64,000 nt of DNA from Streptomyces sp. NRRL F-2580 (GCF_000720115.1 NZ_JOIR01000004.1:186001-250000); one strand, 5' to 3'. Positions 29,532-37,927 are shown, counted from the first letter of the stretch. Notes: generated by a model not told the origin, from the letters alone. Made by a program: numbers and translations.

Positions 29532-29693
29532 TCAGCGCACCAGTTCGGTCATGAACTCGCCGATGCCGGATGCGGCATCCGATATCCCCTGGAAGCCTAT
29601 TTCGACCATCTCGGCCGCCCTCTTCGGCTGGGTGATGATCACGAAGAGCACGAACACGGTGAGGGCACCCGTGATGAGTTTCCTGGTGTCCAC
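29532..29693 (-). CDS. Small single-pass membrane protein (53 aa)
   Basis: A short gene: GTG start at 29693, stop TGA at 29532, with GGGGAGG ten bases before the start. The product begins MDTRKLITGALTVFVLFVII, a classic single membrane helix, then a short amphipathic cytoplasmic or periplasmic part (EMVEIGFQGISDAASGIGEF) ending TELVR. The strong ribosome site and the terminator behind it argue that it is real. The function is unknown. Confidence 0.75.
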   Translation of the reverse strand: MDTRKLITGALTVFVLFVIITQPKRAAEMVEIGFQGISDAASGIGEFMTELVR

Positions 29694-29897
29694 GAGCGGG
29701 CGGCCTCCCCAACCGGTCCTTGCAAGTCGGGTGAGTCTAACCGGTCAAGATTGGACACTGACGTGTCCTTTAAGGACCAATGACCCGGCACTCCGGGTCC
29801 TTTGCCGCTGGGTCCGGGGTCGCGGCGGGCGCAGGATTGGGGTGAGCCCACCGGTTCTGGCAGGAAATCGGTGGGCGACGGACAGGGCCTCACTGCG

Positions 29898-30036
29898 GGT
29901 CCGAGCCGCGAGCTCCCCCCTGCCCGCGGCCCGGACCGGCAGGTCCGTCCTCGTCGGGGGGAGTGGCTTTGTCCCCCGATGCCACTTCCCCCGTTCCACA
30001 CGTCGAAGGCCCCGACCCCGGTCGGGGCCTTCTTCG
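29898..30036 (+). ncRNA. 6C small RNA
   Basis: Two adjacent hairpins with C-rich loops followed by a terminator match the actinobacterial 6C RNA (Rfam 6C). Hairpin 1 (29898-29937) has stems GGTCCG and GCCGCG and a loop holding CCCCCC (29915-29920). Hairpin 2 (29955-29993) has a 13-bp stem and a loop with CCCCC (29973-29977). The terminator stem is at 30005-30032. In other actinobacteria the 6C RNA is a trans-acting regulator (mycobacterial B11); its loops could pair with G-rich ribosome sites. The 5' end was not determined; an extra hairpin GCCCACCG/CGGTGGGC lies just upstream at about 29846-29876. Confidence 0.85.
30005..30032 (+). terminator. Terminator of the 6C RNA
   Basis: A 12-bp stem GAAGGCCCCGAC/GTCGGGGCCTTC with a 4-base loop, followed by TTCG. 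It can also serve the convergent gene at 30049-30339. Confidence 0.85.
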
Positions 30037-30048
30037 CGTCGTACGGGA

Positions 30049-30339
30049 CTACTCGATGCCGCCGGCCAGGCCCAGCACGGGCTCCACGGGAGCGATCACG
30101 GGGTACAGCTGGTTCGGCACCTCCATGAGCGCGTTGAGCTGATTCGCACCCTCGCTGAGCTTCGACCCGATCTCCGAGACGGAACCGGGCTGGGCCCCCG
30201 CCGGCATCCCGGGCGCGGCCGTCGGCAGGTCCGGGAGGGCGAGCGGGGCGACCGGGGCGGCCGAGGCGGCGGGTGCGGCGAGGCCCGCGGCGGCCCCCGC
30301 GAGGGCGATGGCGGCGAGGATGCGCTGGGTCTTGGTCAT
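30049..30339 (-). CDS. Small secreted protein
   Basis: A 96-residue protein with a signal peptide (MTKTQRILAAIALAGAAAGL, cleavage likely after ASA). The mature part is short, Pro/Ala rich, and ends with SEGANQLNALMEVPNQLYPVIAPVEPVLGLAGGIE. It resembles abundant small exported proteins of streptomycetes with no known function. ATG at 30339 is chosen because it starts the signal peptide; an upstream in-frame ATG would add an arginine-rich lead. Confidence 0.75.
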   Translation of the reverse strand: MTKTQRILAAIALAGAAAGLAAPAASAAPVAPLALPDLPTAAPGMPAGAQPGSVSEIGSKLSEGANQLNALMEVPNQLYPVIAPVEPVLGLAGGIE

Positions 30340-30406
30340 GCCGTGACAACGGCCGAAGGGGCGGGCGGTCACGCGGCTGTCCGCCGGACGGGAGCGCAAC
30401 GAACGC

Positions 30407-30440
30407 CGAGAGCCCCGACCCTTGCGGGGCGGGGCTCTCG
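30407..30440 (-). terminator. Terminator of tRNA-Ser(CGA)
   Basis: CGAGAGCCCCG pairs with CGGGGCTCTCG, eight bases downstream of the tRNA on its strand. Confidence 0.85.
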
Positions 30441-30447
30441 TTCAGAG

Positions 30448-30534
30448 CGGTAGCGGTGGGATTTGAACCCACGGATAGCTTGCACCATCACACGCTTTCG
30501 AGGCGTGCTCCTTCGGCCGCTCGGACACGCTACC
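30448..30534 (-). tRNA. tRNA-Ser(CGA)
   Basis: An 87-nt class II tRNA on the minus strand with acceptor GGTAGCG/CGCTACC, anticodon loop CTCGAAA (anticodon CGA at 30498-30500), a long variable arm and the T loop GTTCAAATC. CCA is not encoded. Confidence 0.97.
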
Positions 30535-30593
30535 GAGAGAGAGCTTAGCCCAAGGTGGCCCGTGCGCCGAAATCCGTATCCGCGGGCCCGTCG

Positions 30594-31085
30594 TCACAGC
30601 TCACGGAAGAAGTCCGTCAGCTGCCGGGCGCACTCCTCGGCGAGGACGCCGCGGACCACCTCGGGGCGGTGGTTGAGCCGGCGGTCCCGTACGAGGTCCC
30701 ACAGGGACCCGGCCGCGCCCGCCTTCTCGTCGTCCGCGCCGTAGACGACCCGGGCGACGCGCGACTGCACGAGCGCGCCCGCGCACATCACGCACGGCTC
30801 CAGGGTCACCACGAGGGTGCACCCCGGAAGCCGCCATTCGCCGCGTGCGGCGGCCGCCCGGCGCAGTGCCACGACCTCGGCGTGCGCCGTGGGGTCGCCG
30901 GTCGCCTCGCGTTCGTTGTACCCGGTGGCGAGGAGTTCCCCGTCCGGGCCGAGCACGACGGCGCCGACCGGCACATCGCCGGCCGGCACCGCCCGGGCGG
31001 CCTCCTGGAGCGCCAGGCGCATGGAGTCGCGCCACGGGTCCCGTACGGGATCGGGATCGGTGTGCGTGTCGTGCGTGCGGATCAC
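30594..31085 (-). CDS. tadA: tRNA-specific adenosine-34 deaminase
   Basis: A 163-residue zinc deaminase that converts A34 to inosine in tRNA-Arg(ACG), which is encoded at 12620-12692. The active site is HAE (His68 zinc ligand, Glu70 proton shuttle) and PCVMC (Cys98, Cys101 zinc ligands). The GTG start at 31085 overlaps the stop of the upstream partner gene by one base (TAGTG), so translation is coupled. The length is close to that of other bacterial TadA proteins. Confidence 0.95.
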   Translation of the reverse strand: MIRTHDTHTDPDPVRDPWRDSMRLALQEAARAVPAGDVPVGAVVLGPDGELLATGYNEREATGDPTAHAEVVALRRAAAARGEWRLPGCTLVVTLEPCVMCAGALVQSRVARVVYGADDEKAGAAGSLWDLVRDRRLNHRPEVVRGVLAEECARQLTDFFREL

Positions 31086-31633
31086 TAGCGGACGGCCTCC
31101 AGGACCTCGGTGGCACCGAGGGACTCGGCGATCTCCGAGAGGGCGTCCCCGTCGAGGGTCATCAGTTGTTTGTTGGTCACCCCGAGGTCGTCCAGCAGCA
31201 GCGGGTCGCCGAGCGGACCGGCCGGTACCGGCTCCGCGCCCGTCCCGCCCACCCCGGCCTCGGCGGCGTCCTCGTCCGTGTAGGCGGCGACGGCATCCTC
31301 CTCGCCGTCCTCGGTGCCGTCCAGGTCCAGCTCGTCGAGTTCGTCGTCCTCCTCCTCGCTGCCCAGCAGCTCTTTGGTCAACATCGAGCCGTAGGAGCTG
31401 CGGGCGGCCACGGAGGCGTTCGATACGAAGTACCGAGGGTCCTCCTCGCCGTCCACGCGGACGACGCCGAACCAGGCGTCCTCCTGCTCGATGAGGGCGA
31501 CCACCGTGTCGTCGTCGACAGCGGCGGAACGGGCGAGATCGATCAGATCACTGAGGGACTCGACGTTGTCGAGTTCCATGTCGCTCGCTTCCCACCCGTC
31601 TTCGGTGCGCGCGAGCAGTGCGGCGAAGTACAC
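31085..31633 (-). CDS. tRNA adenosine deaminase-associated protein
   Basis: A 182-residue acidic cytoplasmic protein found next to tadA throughout Actinobacteria. The N-terminal half (MYFAALLARTEDGWEASDMEL, DDTVVALIEQEDAWFGVVRVDGEEDPRYFVS) is well ordered. A Glu/Asp-rich linker (EEEDDELDELDLDGTEDGEED) then leads to a short helical end. The GTG start at 31633 follows GGGAGAG. Its biochemical role is not known; the one-base overlap with tadA implies joint function. Confidence 0.85.
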   Translation of the reverse strand: MYFAALLARTEDGWEASDMELDNVESLSDLIDLARSAAVDDDTVVALIEQEDAWFGVVRVDGEEDPRYFVSNASVAARSSYGSMLTKELLGSEEEDDELDELDLDGTEDGEEDAVAAYTDEDAAEAGVGGTGAEPVPAGPLGDPLLLDDLGVTNKQLMTLDGDALSEIAESLGATEVLEAVR

Positions 31634-31909
31634 CGTGACTCTCCCACTGGTCTTAGGCGTGCCGGTTGGAGGTCCCCCCGGCCGGAGGTTGGGGCCGCGA
31701 CGGCCGCGTGCTCGCCGTTCGTGCCCCGCCCAATCGGCATCGTGGCAGAAACAGCGGCTTTGCGAGAGGTCTTCGGCGCTTGCGTCGTGCCGTGCCGTGT
31801 CCCTGCGGGGGGCTTGCGGGGTTGTGGGGGCGGGGTGGCGGGGCCGTGCCGGGGGGTGCGCGGCGGGCGGTACGGCTCGGTCGTGTCGCGGCGTTCCGGG
31901 CCCGCGGCC

Positions 31910-31964
31910 GGCTCCCCGGGGCTCCGCCCCGGACCCCGCGCCTCAAACGCCGGCGGGGCTGGAG
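31910..31964. repeat. Dispersed Streptomyces-type palindromic repeat
   Basis: The stretch contains the hairpin CCGGGGC-TCC-GCCCCGG (31916-31932) followed by CCTCAAACGCCGGCGGGGCTGGA-like sequence. From memory this kind of element recurs in intergenic regions of many Streptomyces genomes. The whole gap 31634-32031 otherwise shows only GC-rich low-complexity sequence and no supportable gene. Confidence 0.55.
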
Positions 31965-32031
31965 CGGGCCGGCGGGGCCGGACGAGTGGCCGGATGAGGG
32001 GCTGGACGGGGCGGGCCGCCCGGATCGGTGG

Positions 32032-32211
32032 TCACCAGCGGAAGGTACGCATCCGCATCTGCTGGCGCATACGGGCCGCGCGGGCGCGGCGGGGCTGGAC
32101 GCGGTCGCGCAGGGCGCGGGCCTCCATGAGGTCGCGCAGGAACTGCGCGCGGCGCGCTCGGCGCTGGGCCGCGGTCTCCGGCGCATCGTCGCTCGGCTGC
32201 GTGTCGGGCAT
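32032..32211 (-). CDS. Small arginine-rich protein (59 aa)
   Basis: A short gene with ATG at 32211, AGGGTGG nine bases upstream, and stop TGA at 32032. The acidic start MPDTQPSDDAPETA is followed by an Arg/Ala-rich helix (AQRRARRAQFLRDLMEARAL) and RARAARMRQQMRMRTFRW. It would be a basic helical protein able to bind nucleic acid or membranes. The function is unknown. It stands upstream of the tadA pair on the same strand. Confidence 0.6.
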   Translation of the reverse strand: MPDTQPSDDAPETAAQRRARRAQFLRDLMEARALRDRVQPRRARAARMRQQMRMRTFRW

Positions 32212-32295
32212 CGGCCACCACCCTGGGCTGGTCGGTCGTTTCCCCCTGCACCCACCTTCCCCCGGACGGGGCGTTTGATGCCACCCCTGCGCAGG

Positions 32296-33237
32296 TCAGA
32301 CGTCCTCCTTGAGGGTCGGGACGATCGCCACCGGACCGTGCGCGTGGTGCAGTACCGCATGGGCCACCGAGCCGATCTGCAGGGACATGGCGGTGCGCCG
32401 CGGGTGGTGGCGGCCGACCACCACCAGGGCCGCCGACCGGGAGGCATCGACCAGCCGCCCCGCCGGATCGCCGGGGACCGCGGCCTGCTCGACGGCGACG
32501 TCCGGGTAGCGCGTGCGCAGGGGCGCCAGCCGCGCCGTCTGGGAGCGGAGCATCTCCCGCTCGGCCGGTACGCCGTCCCCCTCGTCGGCGAGGCCCTCCG
32601 GCGGGATCACCTCGAAGGGCCGGTCGATCACCAGGGCCGGTGCGGGCGGGACGGCGTACGCGGAGACCACCTGGACGGTGGTCCCCCGCACGGCCGCCTC
32701 CGCGAAGGCGAAGGACAGGACGTCGTCGGGGGTCTCGGCGGCGTGCAGCCCGAGCACCACGCGCCCGGCGGACTCCTCGGAGGCGGCCGCCCCGGCGTCG
32801 CGCGCGGCGTGCGGGACCACCACCACCGGGCACGGGGCCGTCGACGCCACCGCCCGGCTGCTCGAACCGAGCAGCAGGCTGGCGAAGCCGCCGCGGCCGC
32901 GGGAGCCCATCACCAGCATCAGGGCTCCCGCACCGATCACCCGCAGCGCCTCGGGTACAGAGCCCTCCAAGGCCTCGTACCGGACCCCCTCGGGCAGCTC
33001 CGGGCCGCCGCCCAGCAGGGCCCGTACCCAGTCCTTCACGGGGTCGGCGAACTCCGCCGGCTGCGAGGCGTCGTGCAGGGCCGCCCGGCGGCCCGCATAC
33101 AACTGGGCGTGGTCGGGCAGAACATGGGCGATCATCAGCTCCGCACCGTGCCGGACGGCTGCGGCCCTCGCCCACTCCAGGGCCTTGAGGCTGTGTTCGG
33201 ACCCGTCGACGGCTGCGATCACCGGTGCGTTGCTCAT
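32296..33237 (-). CDS. Universal stress protein, tandem UspA domains
   Basis: A 313-residue cytoplasmic protein of two UspA domains. Domain 1 ([23 protein letters not shown]) ends with the ATP-binding loop [22 protein letters not shown]. Domain 2 ends [28 protein letters not shown], where the canonical G-x2-G-x9-G-S is degraded, so only the first site is likely to bind ATP. It is divergent from upp. Such tandem proteins respond to hypoxia, stationary phase or starvation in actinobacteria. Confidence 0.88.
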   Translation of the reverse strand: MSNAPVIAAVDGSEHSLKALEWARAAAVRHGAELMIAHVLPDHAQLYAGRRAALHDASQPAEFADPVKDWVRALLGGGPELPEGVRYEALEGSVPEALRVIGAGALMLVMGSRGRGGFASLLLGSSSRAVASTAPCPVVVVPHAARDAGAAASEESAGRVVLGLHAAETPDDVLSFAFAEAAVRGTTVQVVSAYAVPPAPALVIDRPFEVIPPEGLADEGDGVPAEREMLRSQTARLAPLRTRYPDVAVEQAAVPGDPAGRLVDASRSAALVVVGRHHPRRTAMSLQIGSVAHAVLHHAHGPVAIVPTLKEDV

Positions 33238-33400
33238 CCGTCCAGCGTGCTGGGCGTCCGCGCGGGTCGCATCCGCAGGTCGCTGCGGGCGTGGCCGCCG
33301 CTTCGGACGCGAAGGGGCCGCGTCACCGCGTAGCCTTTTGGGTGCAGGTCGCGTCGTGCGGCCGTTTTTGCTGGTCGCAGGCTCAGTTTTGGAGGATGTT

Positions 33401-34036
33401 GTGCGTTTGCAGGTCGTCGATCACCCCTTGGTGGCGCACAAACTCACCACCCTGCGCGACAAGCGCACCGACTCCGCCACCTTCCGGCGGCTCGCCGACG
33501 AGCTGGTCACCCTGCTCGCGTACGAGGCCACCCGCGACGTGCGCACCGAGCAGGCCGACATCGAGACGCCGGTCGCCCCGACCACCGGCGTGAAGCTCTC
33601 CCACCCGCGCCCGCTGGTCGTACCGATCCTGCGGGCCGGCCTCGGCATGCTCGACGGCATGGTGCGGCTGCTGCCGACCGCCGAGGTGGGCTTCCTGGGC
33701 ATGGTCCGCAACGAGGAGACCCTGGAGGCCTCCACGTACGCGACGCGCATGCCGGAGGACCTCTCCGGACGCCAGGTCTACGTCGTCGACCCGATGCTCG
33801 CCACCGGCGGCACGCTCGTCGCGGCGATCCAGGAGCTGATCAAGCGCGGCGCCGACGACGTCACCGCCGTGGTGCTGCTGGCGGCGCCGGAGGGCGTCGA
33901 GATCATGGAGCGCGAGCTGGCGGGCACGCCGGTGACCGTGGTGACGGCCGCGGTGGACGAGCGGCTCAACGAGCACGGCTACATCGTGCCGGGGCTGGGC
34001 GACGCGGGCGACCGGATGTACGGCTCGGCCGAATAG
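33401..34036 (+). CDS. upp: Uracil phosphoribosyltransferase
   Basis: A 211-residue salvage enzyme that makes UMP from uracil and PRPP. It starts [20 protein letters not shown]. The PRPP-binding loop is [14 protein letters not shown] (127-140), and the uracil-binding C-terminus is [16 protein letters not shown]. The GTG at 33401 has GGAGG five bases upstream. It is transcribed alone, divergent from the stress-protein gene, and convergent with the LytR_C gene. Confidence 0.96.
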   Translation: MRLQVVDHPLVAHKLTTLRDKRTDSATFRRLADELVTLLAYEATRDVRTEQADIETPVAPTTGVKLSHPRPLVVPILRAGLGMLDGMVRLLPTAEVGFLGMVRNEETLEASTYATRMPEDLSGRQVYVVDPMLATGGTLVAAIQELIKRGADDVTAVVLLAAPEGVEIMERELAGTPVTVVTAAVDERLNEHGYIVPGLGDAGDRMYGSAE

Positions 34037-34085
34037 CCGTCCGGCGGCCGGCCGGCACCGCGCACCGGCGGTGGAGCGGCCGGCC

Positions 34086-34147
34086 GGTACTCCGGTACTC
34101 CGGTACGCCGGTACGCGGTTCAGACGTTCAGCATTCGGCGTTCAGCA
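34086..34147. repeat. Short tandem repeats in the upp / LytR_C gap
   Basis: The octamer ACTCCGGT is tandemly repeated, followed by ACGCCGGT. Then GTTCAGCATT occurs twice with a short spacer, partly inside the end of the convergent gene. The purpose is unclear; it may act as a weak bidirectional terminator together with the nearby GGCCGGCC motifs. Confidence 0.5.
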
Positions 34148-34813
34148 TTTGGCGGGCGCGGGCACGGGGTTGGCCAGGACGGCCAGCGCCTTGTCCGCGT
34201 CCTCCTTCGTACTGAGCTCCTTGAAGGCGTCGCCCAGGATCAGGTCGATGTCCGCGCCCTCGCGGGTGTCGGTCTGCTGGGTGGTGCCGGCGAGCTGAGT
34301 GCCCAGTACGGAGAAGGCGGCCTTGTCCGTCGTGGGGGAGCCCAGCAGTATCCCGGTGCCGGGGACCTTCTTGTCGAAGTCGGCCGGGGCGTTGCCGACG
34401 TGGCCGATGACGAAGCCGCGTTTGGCCAGTTCGTCGCCGACGGCCTTGGCCAGGCCCGCGCGCGGGGTCGCGTTGTAGACGTTGACCGTGATCTCGCCGG
34501 GCGGCGGGAGCACGACCGCGGGTTTCGCGGCGGCCGAGGCGGTGGTGGCGGCGGCGGGGCCGCCCTTGGCAGCGCCCTTGGGTGGCGTCGTCGGGCAGTC
34601 CTTGGCACCCGCAGCCGTGTTCCGCTTGGGGCTGTCGCCGCGGAACACGTCGATGAGCTGCAGTGCCCCGTAGCCGACCAGGGCAAGCGCGAGGACCGAG
34701 CCGAGGATGGCGAGGGCGATCCGAGGACGGCTCCGCTTACGGCTCATACGGGGGTAGGCGGCTCCCGTGACGCGGTACTTTCCGCCCATGCCGGGGGGAG
34801 TGAGCATGCTCAT
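34142..34813 (-). CDS. LytR C-terminal-domain membrane protein
   Basis: A 223-residue protein. A short cytoplasmic part (RMSRKRSRPR) precedes one membrane helix (IALAILGSVLALALVGYGAL). An Ala/Pro linker then leads to a LytR_C domain outside the membrane (ITVNVYNATPRAGLAKAVGDELAKRGFVIGHVGNAP, LILGDAFKEL). It has no LytR-CpsA-Psr catalytic domain, so it cannot itself ligate wall polymers. TACGCT ends six bases before the ATG and there is no Shine-Dalgarno, which suggests a leaderless mRNA. Confidence 0.85.
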   Translation of the reverse strand: MSMLTPPGMGGKYRVTGAAYPRMSRKRSRPRIALAILGSVLALALVGYGALQLIDVFRGDSPKRNTAAGAKDCPTTPPKGAAKGGPAAATTASAAAKPAVVLPPPGEITVNVYNATPRAGLAKAVGDELAKRGFVIGHVGNAPADFDKKVPGTGILLGSPTTDKAAFSVLGTQLAGTTQQTDTREGADIDLILGDAFKELSTKEDADKALAVLANPVPAPAKC

Positions 34814-34906
34814 GGGCGCAGCGTAGTGCGGCCCGGTGGCGATGCCTACTAAATGATCTGCTGATAGGTCAATGGTGACCCGAAAGGCGCAATCTACGCG
34901 AACACG

Positions 34907-35203
34907 TCAGTCCATCTCGAGGACGCGGGCGTGCAGGACCTGGCGCTGCTGCAGGGCGGCGCGCACGGCGCGGTGCAGCCCGTCCTCCAGGTAGAGGTCG
35001 CCGCGCCACTTCACGACATGGGCGAACAGGTCGCCGTAGAAGGTGGAGTCCTCGGCGAGCAGCGTTTCGAGGTCCAGCTGTCCCTTGGTCGTCACGAGCT
35101 GGTCGAGCCGGACCGGGCGCGGCGCGACATCCGCCCACTGCCGGGTGGTTTCCCTGCCGTGGTCGGGGTACGGCCGCCCGCTTCCGATGCGCTTGAAGAT
35201 CAC
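34907..35203 (-). CDS. Conserved small protein with a ParB/Srx-like motif
   Basis: A 98-residue conserved actinobacterial protein. RPVRLDQLVTTKGQLDLETLL followed by GDLYLEDGLHRAVRAAL resembles the DGxHR signature and strand order of ParB N-terminal/sulfiredoxin folds, but it lacks any DNA-binding domain. The GTG start has no ribosome site; TAGGCT ends six bases upstream, so it is probably leaderless. It stands next to, and divergent from, the HerA-like ATPase gene. The function is unknown. Confidence 0.7.
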   Translation of the reverse strand: MIFKRIGSGRPYPDHGRETTRQWADVAPRPVRLDQLVTTKGQLDLETLLAEDSTFYGDLFAHVVKWRGDLYLEDGLHRAVRAALQQRQVLHARVLEMD

Positions 35204-35291
35204 ACGGAAAGCCTACCGGGCCCGTGCCTACGGGCGCAGCCTCGAAGCGGTGGTGCAAAAGTGGCGAACAGTGCTATTTGGGGAGTGATCG

Positions 35292-36914
35292 ATGAGTGAG
35301 AGCACCGACCCCGCCGTCCCGGCGGACCAGACGGGCCCGGCCGACAAGATCGCCGCCGGGTACGCCTTCACCGGACCCGCGCTCGATCTCGGGGCCCTGC
35401 TCTGGGACGGCGGTTGCCTGCCCGACCGTCAGATCCGCATCCCGCTGTCGATGCTCAACCGCCACGGACTGGTCGCCGGCGCCACCGGCACCGGCAAGAC
35501 CAAGACGCTCCAGCTCATCGCCGAGCAGCTGTCGGCCAACGGCGTGCCCGTCTTCCTCGCGGACGTCAAAGGGGACGTCTCGGGGATCTCGGCCCCCGGC
35601 ACGGCCGACCCGAGGATCGACGAACGGGCCCGGGAGGTGGCCCAGAAGTGGGAGCCGACCGCGTACCCGAGCGAGTTCTACTCCCTCGGCGGGATCGGCC
35701 CCGGGATCCCGGTCCGCTCCACCGTCACCAGCTTCGGACCGGTCCTGATGTCCAAGGTGCTCCAGCTCAACCAGACGCAGGAGCAGTCCCTCGGCCTGAT
35801 CTTCCACTACGCCGACACCAAGGGCCTGGAGCTGATCGACCTCAAGGACCTGCGCGCGGTCGTCGCCTTCCTCGTCTCCGACCAGGGGAGACCCGAACTC
35901 AAGGGCATCGGCGGACTGTCCACGGTGACGGCCGGGGTGATCCTGCGGGCGCTCACCGCCTTCGAGCAGCAGGGCGCCGCCGAGTTCTTCGGAGAGCCGG
36001 AGTTCGACACGAGCGAATTCCTGCGCACCGCCCCGGACGGCCGCGGACTGGTCTCCGTACTGGAACTCCCGGCGGTCCAGGACAAGCCCCAGCTCTTCTC
36101 CACCTTCCTGATGTGGCTGCTGGCCGACCTCTACAACGACCTGCCGGAGGTCGGCGACCTGGAGCAGCCCAAGCTCGTCTTCTTCTTCGACGAGGCGCAC
36201 CTGCTGTTCAGCGGGGCCTCGAAGGCCTTCCTCACCTCCATCACCCAGACCGTGCGCCTCATCCGCTCCAAGGGCGTCGGCGTCTTCTTCGTGACGCAGA
36301 CACCCAAGGACGTACCGGCGGACGTGCTCGCCCAGCTCGGCAACCGGGTGCAGCACGCACTGCGGGCCTTCACCCCCGACGACGCCAAGGCGCTGAAGGC
36401 GACCGCGAAGACCTTCCCGAACTCCCCGTACGACCTGGAGGAGCTGCTCACCGGGCTGGGGACCGGCGAGGCGGTCATCACCGTGCTCAGCGAGAAGGGC
36501 GCCCCGACCCCGGTCGCGGCGACCCGGCTGCGCGCCCCGCAGTCGCTGATGGGGCCGATCGAACCGGCCGCCCTGGACCGGGCGGTGAAGTCCTCGGCGC
36601 TCTGGTCGCGCTACGCGGAGCCGGTCGACCGCGAGTCGGCGTACGAGAAGATCAGCGCCGAGCAGGCCGCGGCCGAGGCGCAGGCGGAGGCCGCCGCGGC
36701 CGCCGCCGAGGCGGAGAAGCAGGCCGAGAAGCAGGCCAAGGAGGCGGAGAAGGAGGCGGCGAGAGCCGCGCGCAGTGCTCCGAAGCCGGATCCCTCACTG
36801 GCCGAACAGGTGGTGGGGAGCGGGCTGTTCCGCTCGCTGGCGCGCTCGATCGGGACCCAGCTGGGCCGGGAGATCTCGCGCTCCGTCTTCGGGACGGCCC
36901 GCAAGCGGCGGTGA
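35292..36914 (+). CDS. HerA-like helicase/ATPase (DUF853 family)
   Basis: A 540-residue FtsK/HerA-type ATPase. Walker A is GATGTGKTKTLQL (near residue 58) and Walker B is LVFFFDEAHLLF (near 300), with a following arginine-rich segment. A long Ala/Glu coiled coil (AEAQAEAAAAAAEAEKQAEKQ and on) precedes the C-terminal LGREISRSVFGTARKRR. In archaea HerA works with the NurA nuclease in end resection; no nuclease gene is adjacent here. GGGAG precedes the ATG. The role in streptomycetes is not established. Confidence 0.88.
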   Translation: MSESTDPAVPADQTGPADKIAAGYAFTGPALDLGALLWDGGCLPDRQIRIPLSMLNRHGLVAGATGTGKTKTLQLIAEQLSANGVPVFLADVKGDVSGISAPGTADPRIDERAREVAQKWEPTAYPSEFYSLGGIGPGIPVRSTVTSFGPVLMSKVLQLNQTQEQSLGLIFHYADTKGLELIDLKDLRAVVAFLVSDQGRPELKGIGGLSTVTAGVILRALTAFEQQGAAEFFGEPEFDTSEFLRTAPDGRGLVSVLELPAVQDKPQLFSTFLMWLLADLYNDLPEVGDLEQPKLVFFFDEAHLLFSGASKAFLTSITQTVRLIRSKGVGVFFVTQTPKDVPADVLAQLGNRVQHALRAFTPDDAKALKATAKTFPNSPYDLEELLTGLGTGEAVITVLSEKGAPTPVAATRLRAPQSLMGPIEPAALDRAVKSSALWSRYAEPVDRESAYEKISAEQAAAEAQAEAAAAAAEAEKQAEKQAKEAEKEAARAARSAPKPDPSLAEQVVGSGLFRSLARSIGTQLGREISRSVFGTARKRR

Positions 36915-36994
36915 CCCCGTGGGCGGCGCCGTTTCGAGGCGGAGTCGAGCGAACCGATTGCCGCTACCCGGGTGCGCGCTGACAGACTCGTCGC

Positions 36995-37927
36995 ATGCGG
37001 ACCGAACTCACCGACACCACGTCCAGCAAGGTCAACCGGGCCCTGCTCGAAGCCCGCCGGGCCATAGGCAGCCCCGCCATGGGGCTGGTGCTGACCCTCG
37101 TCGTCGTCACCGACGAGGAGAACGCCTACGACGCCGTGCGCGCGGCCTCCGAGGCCTCGCGCGAGCACCCGTGCCGCATCATCGCGGTGATCAGGCGGGT
37201 CTCACGCGGCCCGCTCACGCTCCGCGCCACCCGGATGGACGCCGAAGTGCGGGTCGGCACCGACGCCGGGACCGGGGAGATCGTGCTGCTGCGCCTGCAC
37301 GGAGCGCTGACCGAGCACACCGCCTCGGTCGTACTGCCCCTGCTCGTGCCGGACGCGCCCGTGGTGGCGTGGTGGCCGGCCGACGCCCCGGCCGACCTGG
37401 CGGGGGACCCGCTGGGCGCGCTCGCGCAGCGCCGCATCACCGACGCGTCCGCCGCCGCGGACCCGGTGGCCGTGCTCGACGAGCGGGCCGCGGGCTACCA
37501 GCCCGGCGACACCGACCTGGCGTGGACCCGGCTGACCCAGTGGCGGGCGCTGCTGGCCGCCGCCCTCGACCAGAAGCCGCTGCCGGTGACGGGAGCGACG
37601 GTCGAGAGCGAGGCCGGCAACGTCAGCGCCGAGCTGCTGGCGCGCTGGCTGGAAGACCGGCTCGGGGTGCCGGTCGACCGGGCGGAGAGCCCCGGACCGG
37701 TGATCACCCGGGTCAGCCTGCGGACCACGGGCGGCGAGATCCGGGTGGACCGGCCCGCGGGCGCGCTGGCCACCCTGGTCCTGCCGGGGAGCGTCGACCG
37801 CAAGGTGGCCCTGAAGATCCGCAGCAACGCCGAACTGATCGCGGAGGAACTGCGCCGGCTCGACGCGGACGTGGTCTACGGCTCCGCGCTGCGGCGGCGG
37901 CCGCTCCAGACGGGGCTCTCCGCGTAG
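36995..37927 (+). CDS. opcA: OpcA-family protein (glucose-6-phosphate dehydrogenase assembly)
   Basis: A 310-residue protein matching OpcA, the allosteric helper of glucose-6-phosphate dehydrogenase: HPCRIIAVIRR, TASVVLPLLVPDAPVVAWWP, and a C-terminal domain with TGATVESEAGNVSAELLARWL. OpcA is normally encoded directly after zwf in a pentose-phosphate operon, but no zwf is near, so this is an orphan paralogue. Its last 52 bases overlap the 3' end of the cupin gene on the other strand. It has no clear Shine-Dalgarno. Confidence 0.82.
   Translation: MRTELTDTTSSKVNRALLEARRAIGSPAMGLVLTLVVVTDEENAYDAVRAASEASREHPCRIIAVIRRVSRGPLTLRATRMDAEVRVGTDAGTGEIVLLRLHGALTEHTASVVLPLLVPDAPVVAWWPADAPADLAGDPLGALAQRRITDASAAADPVAVLDERAAGYQPGDTDLAWTRLTQWRALLAAALDQKPLPVTGATVESEAGNVSAELLARWLEDRLGVPVDRAESPGPVITRVSLRTTGGEIRVDRPAGALATLVLPGSVDRKVALKIRSNAELIAEELRRLDADVVYGSALRRRPLQTGLSA

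Noticed and set aside
29745..29999. A minus-strand open frame over the 6C RNA
   Set aside because: The sequence is dominated by stem-loops ending in a plus-strand terminator; the frame has no ribosome site and no family.
31634..32031. Possible gene in the gap upstream of the small Arg-rich gene
   Set aside because: Open frames here show no ribosome site or codon bias; only low-complexity GC-rich sequence and a dispersed repeat are visible.
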